DNA of 64,000 nucleotides from Dendrobium chrysotoxum (lineage: Eukaryota; Streptophyta; Magnoliopsida; Asparagales; Orchidaceae). The notes beneath the pieces are model-generated. The model searched no databases and was not told the DNA's origin. It saw only the letters and a list, made by a program, of their open reading frames with translations. The position numbers and the translations under genes were made by a program. Of this stretch, positions 57,101 through 64,000 are shown piece after piece. How positions within the stretch are numbered: position 1 is the first letter of the stretch; the number at the start of each line of letters is the position of its first letter. The DNA lies in the NCBI GenBank assembly GCA_019925795.1, contig CM034310.1, forward strand, positions 17,628,764 through 17,692,763, read 5' to 3'.

Positions 57101-60100
57101 AACAAATTATCAAATCTATATATATACACTTAGGTTTGGTGATTATTATTTCAACATAGGGGGACTTACATGAGCCCACATTTAGTGGGTTTGAAGCATA
57201 GGTATTCATTTACTTATGTTTCAAATTTAATTGCATTTGGAGGTCATTTGGTTTGTTATTTAGTAAACCCAAGATTTATGTACATAATTGACCTAAGATC
57301 TTTAAAAAATTATAATAAATTAATTTTAAACCCAAAAAATATAAATAATGTATAAAATTTCTCATAATTAAAAGAAAAATAGAGGAATAATAAAAGCCCC
57401 ATCAGATTCATCCAAAATTCAAATAAATTTTAGAAATTAAGAAATTTGCTAATTAATTAAAATAAATATTTAGATATATATAAAAACTACCAAAATAATT
57501 TTAAACAGTTGAAATCATCCCTAGAGGTAATCTTTAGCATTTGGGGAAGATTTCAAGAGGTTTGGAGTTGATTTGGTAAAAAAATAAGAAAATATCCTTA
57601 AATAAATATTAAAATAAATCCATTAAAGTACCAAATTTATAAAATTCATAATTAATTCTAGAAAAATTTAAATTGAGCAAACTCAAAGGCATTGGACTCA
57701 TCTCTAGGTCTAGTATTTATGAAAATTTTAAAAACTCCAGTATTCATTATAAATCAAAAGGTCAACAAGTTGGTCAAACTTAATTTATTAGGTGCATCAA
57801 ACTTATTAACTTGATAACTAATTTTAGAAAAATCAAAATCTAATAAATTCAATGGCATTGGACTCATCCCTGGGTCTAATATTCTTGAAAAATATAAAAA
57901 TTCTAGAAACTAACATAAATCAAAAGTCAAGAAATGGACCCTATGTTTAATGCATTAAAATATAAAAAATTAATAAATCATTAAAATTTTAGTAAATCAT
58001 CAACTAAATAAAATTAAATTAGTAAACAATAGTAATTAAACAACCAATATTTTTTTCATTGAAGTTTTTTAGGCTTGACTATTTGTGCTAGGGGTTACAT
58101 GTCCTAAGAGGCCCTGGGTCCTTGTGGTCATTGTGACAACATCACGAATGAATATGATAGAATGTAAATACTAAAATATAAAATTAAAGAAATAAATAAA
58201 TAATAAATTAAATTCAAATAAAAATGATTAATAAAATATATAGACATTATAGCTTTTTCATACCCTTATGCTTGATTTCTTTTAGGAGGGTAAATATGTA
58301 TTAAATTAAGAAGATTTAAGAATTAAATATTTAATTAATATGAAAGACTCTATGCTATCCATCTACCCCAATTTTGGAGCATTAGTAGCATTATAAATAT
58401 GAGCCTAGGGCTTGCTAATCAATAGTTTCCGTCACTTAGAAGTTGTTGAATGCTATATTCTTTAAGCGTAAAATTAAATAACTTTAATAATCAAAATATC
58501 TTTAGAAGAAACTTAAAATCTCTAAATCATTAAAACTTAAATTCAAACCACCCTATAAAGGCCTTAAACAAACAAATTCATTTATAGATAATTTTAAACT
58601 AACAAATCCTAGGAACTATCCAAGCTTCATAGCCTTTCTACAAACTCTTAGATGATTTGCTTGGACAACCAACTCTAGTCTAGGCTAGGCTGGTGGTTTA
58701 ATTTGCTTGCCAGATGTTTTGCTTGGAGAGTACCTTGTGTTTATTTATTTATTTTTAGCAATCTGAATGCCATACATTTTAAATTCATGTTGGAGTGCTT
58801 AGGCTCTTTAAGGACTACATTAGAAGCATCAGGTTATTACACAACTGCTTTGCACTTTATATGCTTTTTATATGCCTTTATATTGTTTTAAATTTCTATA
58901 AGAGTCAAAATATAATGTACTTAGGAATGATGTATATGTCAGAGTCCTTATAAATTATAGATTATATATAGATCGAGTTGTATAGTGTCTTAAGTTGTAA
59001 AAGATTTAAATATACATGTATATACATACCCAAATGGGGCTCCAAAAGATGATATCCTTACCTTTGAAGGATACTCTTTTTTGAAATTCCATAGAATAAT
59101 TGGAGCTTGAAGATCTTAAGTATATTTGAATCTATATATATGATAGGCTTAAAAATTAAGGTTTATTATGGTGGAGCCGGGCCACTTTTTCTTTCCTACA
59201 GAGTCTAAGTCTTTTGTAAATTGTCAATTAATAAATAAATTACTCTTTATATTTAATTCTTTTTTATTTTTTATATTGCATCATGCATTGCATCTATGGG
59301 TGGTAGTTGACAATAACATTAAAGGATAGAAGTTTTCCTAGGTTTCTTTCAATGTATATATTCCAAACTTTGTATGAGCATGTATAATAATTCTTGAATG
59401 ACATGATGCTGGGTACTGTATACACAACCCCTTTACCCAATCATGCATACATGCATGCCTTTTAAATTTATGTAATCATATACTATAGCCCAAGACTTTT
59501 ATGCCCAACGTAGGCTAGGTAGCGAGATCCCTATTGCATTCGAGGGATGCTATGCTTTTCTATTGGTTAGGGCCATTATGTTGCCAAAATTTCTAAGAAA
59601 TTTTGATAGTTAGAAAATTTAGTTAAATAAACTAAATAAGATAAAATTTAGAATACTTAGTGAGTCTTCTCGCTAGTGTCATTGAACTTAAAAATTAAAA
59701 TTACTCATCCAGAGTCATCAATTGAGAGTCTGATTCATCCTTTAACTTCTTAGGATAGAGCTTAACCTATTATGCATTACATTTAGGATGATTGATTGTA
59801 CATGAGGATTGTTAACTAACAACTCACTCCAAGCAAATATAAGTCCAGATTGCAAACACCTTTTCAGTCTTTTACACATTCAGATTCAATTAAAATTTAG
59901 AGAATAACTACAGAATTTATATTCTAAAGCTGATACATTAAATCTTATTAGCCTAAATATTTCTTTAAATTTATATGTCTTTAAAAATCTTTAGTCTTCA
60001 CTTTAATCAAGAGTATTCTCTTAGGAGATGTAATTAACTATAGGGGCTTGCCCTTATATGGAGTCTACAACCCAGAATAAAAAAATCCTATCATAGTTTC

Positions 60101-60400
60101 TTTCTAATGTAGGGGAAGGATTTGTGGAACACAGACCTAAGCTTTAAACATTGAATTAATTTCATAATTGAAATGATAAATGAATGTTTCTTTTAGCCGT
60201 CGAAAGTAATTGAATATTCTCAATGTAATATTCAATCACAAAGAGAAAGTTTCTCTTCTCAAATCAATAGTGATACATTAGTCTATTCTTAGGGATGGTA
60301 TAATGTCATTCTATGCATATTTAATAATAAAAAATCCAAAATATAAATTTAAAGCAAATCTTATGTGATATTATATTTGGACGTTAAGTTAAATTTGTCC
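54120..60400 (+). repeat. Gypsy B 3' LTR, start uncertain and end truncated
   Basis: 57268-60400 is homologous to the 5' LTR. The preceding 54840-57260 is probably LTR too. It carries the GGTTGACC-rich stretch (54870-55700) and a weak hairpin (56575-56630), in the same order and spacing as in the gypsy A LTR (11750-12030, 10863-11121). The last 830 bases seen in the 5' LTR (43771-44597) are missing after 60400. I could not fix the start or the polypurine tract. No gene lies here; frames 54121-54411 and 55793-55993 lack domains. Confidence 0.6.
54870..55700 (+). repeat. GGTTGACC-rich stretch of gypsy B LTR
   Basis: Repeated TTGACCATGGTTGACC, AACCTAGGTTGACC, GGGTTGACCTAGTTGACC and similar words. 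The gypsy A LTR has the complementary set at 11750-12030 (GGGTTGACCAAGTCAAAG, GGTCAACCCAGGTTGACC). Confidence 0.6.
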
Positions 60401-61266
60401 TGAATGACATGGAGCCTCATGGTGGTGGTGGCATTGACTAAAATGGGTGGTGATGGTGGGGGTGCCACCTTAAGATTCATATAATTTTCCCTACCATAGC
60501 ATTTCAAAGGCAAATGGGACTTTCTTTCTCGTGCTTCATATGAACTAGCCTATTATGAATAAACTCATGTCCAAATTGTTTGTTTAGTCTTGAAAAATAA
60601 TTAAATTTAATGCATTTTTGTTGTCATTACAATCTTCATCATGAGATAATCAATTTCGTTATAAATTTACAAAATTTAGAGTATGTTTAATTTTAAATAA
60701 GTTTTAAAATATTTTTATTTAATCCTTTAAATGGTTTGAGATTTGGAATTTCAGTCATGATTTATGCTTGATCAATTAAAACATACCTCATCATTTTCCT
60801 ATAATTTTAGGCACTTGCAAAATTATAATTACATACAGAAGTTACAAGTTCAAAATAATTTTAAGATGAGGCCAACCTCTAGAAGCCAAGATGAACCTCT
60901 AATTATAGTATAAACCTATCAATCCCCCATAATTATAACTTGTTTAAAAGTTTAGTGTCATTGATGAATTTTTTTAGATGAAAAATTCTTCAAGTTACCA
61001 GTCTAAAACCCTCATAAAATACCCAATATTATCTTAATAGGCTTTATTGAGGCTTGCAAGAAATAACATGAACATAAAAAAATAACCCCATAGAATTTAA
61101 AAACTAAGGCCTAACATAACACTAACCTGAATGAGTTTGGGAGTGTTCAATATATCAGCTATCACGTGAAGAAGATGCATAGAGGGCGGCGGATAGGGAG
61201 GATTGGGAAGACAGAGAGTTCCAAGTGGTTAGTTATATTTATTGAGTCAAAGCTAAGAAGACCAAA
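60401..61266. other. No recognisable feature
   Basis: After the gypsy B LTR breaks off, the sequence is anonymous. It has a short GGT-rich run near 60422-60460 and a modestly GC-richer patch near 61160-61220. Nothing coding is supported. Confidence 0.4.
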
Positions 61267-61587
61267 GTTTTGTTTGGGACAACTTTCTTACTATTTTCTA
61301 AAGACATTTTTTAGTACAAGAATTTTTTGAACAATAAAGTTTTGTACTAGAAAGCTACTTTAAAAAGCATTAAGAAAGTTGTCCCAAGGCTTAACTTCTA
61401 AAACCTTCTTTCTATTTTATTTTTTAGACTACAACCATCATTTCTATTTGGATATTGCTTTTTAGTAACTTCTAAGAAATTTCTATGCTATGAGTTATTA
61501 TTTACAATATCTTTTAAAAAAACTTCCTTTCTCCACAACAACTTTATAATAACCTTTACAAAAAATTGAGCCATCCCAAACAAACCC
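61267..61587. mobile_element. Foldback / MITE-like element
   Basis: The ends are related as terminal inverted repeats (TTTTGTTTGGGA at the left, TCCCAAACAAACCC at the right). Inside, TTGGGACAACTTTCTTA (61274-61290) and its exact complement (61371-61387) delimit a 114-bp foldback that continues as an imperfect stem (AGTACAA and TTGTACT arms). About 320 bp, non-coding. No clear target duplication. Confidence 0.5.
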
Positions 61588-62984
61588 TAAATGAGAATAA
61601 AACTTAAAAAAAAATCTTAACAAGACTCTAATCTAAGAGCTGGGTTACTCACTGATTGAAGTGATTATTACAGAGAAGTTGTAAGGTAATCCTGGCTCTA
61701 ATTTTCCATGAATCTTTCACTGAAGTTTGCACCTCCTACTTGTAACTTCCACAACTTTAATCATGATATTCAATAAAAAATTATCCCACTCTTTAGGTTC
61801 TAACTAATAGATCTTTCCTCTGTTAAGATATTCCATAGGATATGAATAACTCAAAGAGTGATTTTTGAGAGTCTTGCAGGAGTAGAAGACTAAAGATGGA
61901 TTCAAGTTTTTTTTTCTCCTTCTTTATATTTGCCTAGTTTTATCCATTTGATGAAACATTGGTTTACTGCTTCAAAATCATGGATCTAAATTAAACGCCT
62001 TTGTACTTACTCAACATGACAATCTGATTTGTTTCCAAAAACTTGTGGGCTTGTTTTGAATAAATTTTATATCATAACAATAGGTTCAGAAGAAACCTAG
62101 TGCATTGTACTACTGGTGTTATTGATTGGTGTTTTCTTAAAGGAGATTTATTACCAAATATAAGCAAATTAATAAATGCATTTGATCTTATGATACAAAG
62201 ATAGATGCATGCCCTAATGGTTGCATGCCATTTTGTAGAGATAAGGCCAATCAAGAGGTAATCTCATATCTATGATTCATCATGGTAGGTTATTAATTAG
62301 ATGAAAAATATTGCAAGCATAAATAAAACTCAAATGAAGGCATTTAAAATATTTAGATATTTTCCTTTGACTTTTAGGTTTTAATGATGGTTTAAAACAA
62401 AGAAATTAAGAAGATGAAAGTATATGAAAGACTATGAAACCAAAATAATTTATGTCAAATTCTTGATGGAGAATCATGAAAAGTATTTTATTCTCGATAC
62501 CTTGACTTTGCTTTAGATCCACAAAATGTGCTTATTGCTCTTGTTAATGTTGGATTCAATCATTTCAAGACTTTGAGAAATATGTATAATATTTGTACAA
62601 TATTTTTGGTTCCTTATAATTTGCAACCTTAGATTGGTAAAACAAAGTTCATTTCTCATAATATGGGCTTCAAATGGCGTTATGTATGAGGGGAGTAGAT
62701 GTTGAATTGTATAACCATGAAGGAGTTTCAAACCTTCTCTTTTACATGATAATCGATGAAATTCATATTGAAAGAAATCTTCTAAAGGCATTCTCGTAGT
62801 GGTATGATATATATTCCAAAGTGGGTTTACAAGATTACTGAGTAATAATTTTTTATGTGCATAAGCCCTCATGATTAATTACAACTTGAGTGAGTTACAA
62901 AAAGAAAATCCACTAGTTAATAATGTTTATTTGTATTTAAAGATTCAATATGAGAAATACATGCAATAATCATAGTTTATGTGG
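61588..62984. other. No supported gene
   Basis: AT-rich. The minus-strand frame 62513-62872 is 119 codons long but shows no domain I recognise and no neighbouring coding context. I do not call it a gene. Confidence 0.35.
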
Positions 62985-63606
62985 AAATATTCAAGTAGTT
63001 AGTTAAGTACATGGAGCCTAGCTATAGGTTAAAGTGGTAAAATAGATAATGCACACTTTGTGCATAATGTCTCAAAAGAAGACATATGCATGATCAATGT
63101 AGAGCCAATAACATGGCCTTACAAGAAGTAATGCCCTTATTAAACCAAGATGATAAGATTAAAGAGTTATATGATTACTCTTTAGCTTCTAATAATGAGT
63201 TAGATTTGAATGATGAAAGTCTTGTGGGTGTTAAGAGATGTTTGGCTATAAGTAAGATTGAGGCTAAGGATTTGAGAAGGAGAAACATATTCTTCATTAT
63301 TGTTGTTATAAATGAAAAAAAGTGTATGTTAGTTATTGATGCTGGTATTGCCATAAATGTCATTTCAAACATAACTTAGTCAAATCTCAAACTTGGACCA
63401 TGCTTCAAGTCATTTTATATTTGTTGGGTTAACTTCACTTATCTTTCTATAACTAGTAAATATTTAGTTTTTTAAGTTAGAGAGCTATGAATTTCAAATT
63501 TGATTTGATATTCTTCTTATAACCATCACTTATATGCCCTTATGCAGGCCTTTTCATAAGATATTGACCTCATATATTATGAGAGGGATAACACTTACAT
63601 TTTAAA
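62985..63606 (+). pseudogene. Gypsy (chromovirus-like) protease-region remnant
   Basis: Frame 63086-63379 reads GVKRCLAISKIEAKDLRRRN, then IFFIIVVINEKKCMLVIDAG and IAINVIS, with active-site D-A-G. Past a stop it continues as LKLGPCFKSFYICWVNFT, and in another frame near 63540-63600 as LCRPFHKILTSYIMRGITLT, which is the degraded LGRPWQYDR...DGR-NTYT motif that follows protease in these elements. It differs from gypsy A and B. No RT follows in the window. Confidence 0.6.
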
Positions 63607-63777
63607 ATATATTAATTAAATTATTCCAAATCAAATATTTAGATAAAGCCCCCAAACAAACTCCTAAAAGACATCTAATATTCAGTCTAAACCATTTTCA
63701 AGGAAATAGCTTCAATTGAATGTCATGGGATATTTTAATGAGAGAATTGAAAGTTCGATAGGGATGTTAAGCCCTTA

Positions 63778-64000
63778 TGAACTAGTCTCGAGGCTAACCA
63801 AGAGGGGGGTGAATTGGTAGTTTTAAAAATTCGAGAGCAAAACAACGATTTAGAAAATCTTTTTGAATGTTTTAAAACTTTTATAGTTATGCGATGTTGT
63901 GCAGATGTTTAACAATACCAGAATAATACTCACAATCACACAATCATCAACAAGAAAATAAATGTGAAAAATAATTGGAAAGAACACACCAGATTTTATA
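63778..64000 (-). repeat. End of another SIRE-like LTR, runs off right edge
   Basis: On the minus strand the text ends AATTCACCCCCCTCTTGGTT followed by AGCCTCGAGACTAGTTCA. This matches the poly-C end of the copia B LTR (CCCCTGTTGGTTAGCCTAGG). The sequence up to 64000 (ACACACCAGATTTTATA) parallels copia C LTR 36960-36995. Confidence 0.6.

Larger units (their letters stand above)
40703..60400 (+). mobile_element. Gypsy B: Tat/Ogre-like Ty3/gypsy element, about 20 kb
   Basis: Order: truncated 5' LTR (40703-44597), primer site (about 44600), leader ORF, gag, protease, RT, RNase H, a second archaeal-like RNase H, integrase (to about 52990), tandem-repeat 3' UTR (53190-54100), long 3' LTR (about 54120-60400). 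Dual RNase H, long LTRs and a repeat-bearing 3' UTR are hallmarks of the Tat/Ogre group. It is strongly decayed, with stops, shifts and lost catalytic residues. Confidence 0.8.

Noticed and set aside
62513..62872. 119-codon minus-strand open frame as a host gene
   Set aside because: No recognisable domain, no supporting exons or promoter, and the surroundings are decayed repeats.

Overview
The window is repeat-derived plant nuclear DNA. I find no host gene, rRNA or tRNA gene that I can support. Nearly all recognisable sequence belongs to LTR retrotransposons. They include Ty1/copia elements of the SIRE/Maximus type, with initiator-Met primer sites, a long gag, a stop codon between gag and pol, and a third ORF after pol. 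They also include Ty3/gypsy elements of the Tat/Ogre type, with very long LTRs, two RNase H domains and a tandem-repeat 3' untranslated region. Density, nesting and decay suggest a land plant with a large, methylated, repeat-rich genome; I cannot name the species.

Layout. (1) 1-12050, minus strand: a Tat/Ogre-like gypsy element (gypsy A) that runs off the left edge inside reverse transcriptase. It has protease, gag, a proline-rich leader, a primer site near 6661 and an LTR of about 5.4 kb (6685-12050). (2) 12051-17350, minus: a 5'-truncated SIRE-like copia (copia A) with a very short LTR, a polypurine tract, the third ORF and pol. (3) 17351-17751 and 27484-29262, minus: gag start and 5' LTR of a gypsy element that may be of the Del/Tekay type. 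It is split by (4) 17752-27478, plus: a complete SIRE-like copia (copia B) flanked by the 5-bp duplication CTATG. (5) 29263-38426, minus: another SIRE-like copia (copia C), with two long LTRs but no third ORF. (6) 38427-40702: AT-rich, unassigned. (7) 40703-60400, plus: a second Tat/Ogre-like element (gypsy B) of about 20 kb, with an 80-bp tandem repeat between integrase and the 3' LTR. (8) 60401-64000: mostly anonymous, with a foldback/MITE-like repeat, a gypsy protease remnant and the edge of another SIRE-like LTR.

How the parts fit. Copia B is the best preserved element. Its gag, protease, integrase, reverse transcriptase and RNase H follow the copia order, and almost all catalytic residues are still visible. 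Every in-frame stop I located inside its gag and pol domains lies where the family has glutamine (CAA/CAG to TAA/TAG). That is the signature of cytosine deamination in non-CG methylation contexts. The terminator between gag and pol is different: it sits at the same place in a second copy and looks programmed.

The most interesting signals are structural. Two diverged copies carry the same three-part third ORF. Each is preceded by an array of TCGTAC-N-GTACGA palindromes and a TATA box, which mimics the LTR promoter region. An inverted repeat straddles the polypurine tract/LTR junction in all three copia elements. The 5' LTR of copia B is only 127 bp while its 3' LTR is 1653 bp, although the target-site duplication is intact. 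A higher-order 80-bp (2 x 40-bp) tandem array fills the 3' UTR of gypsy B.
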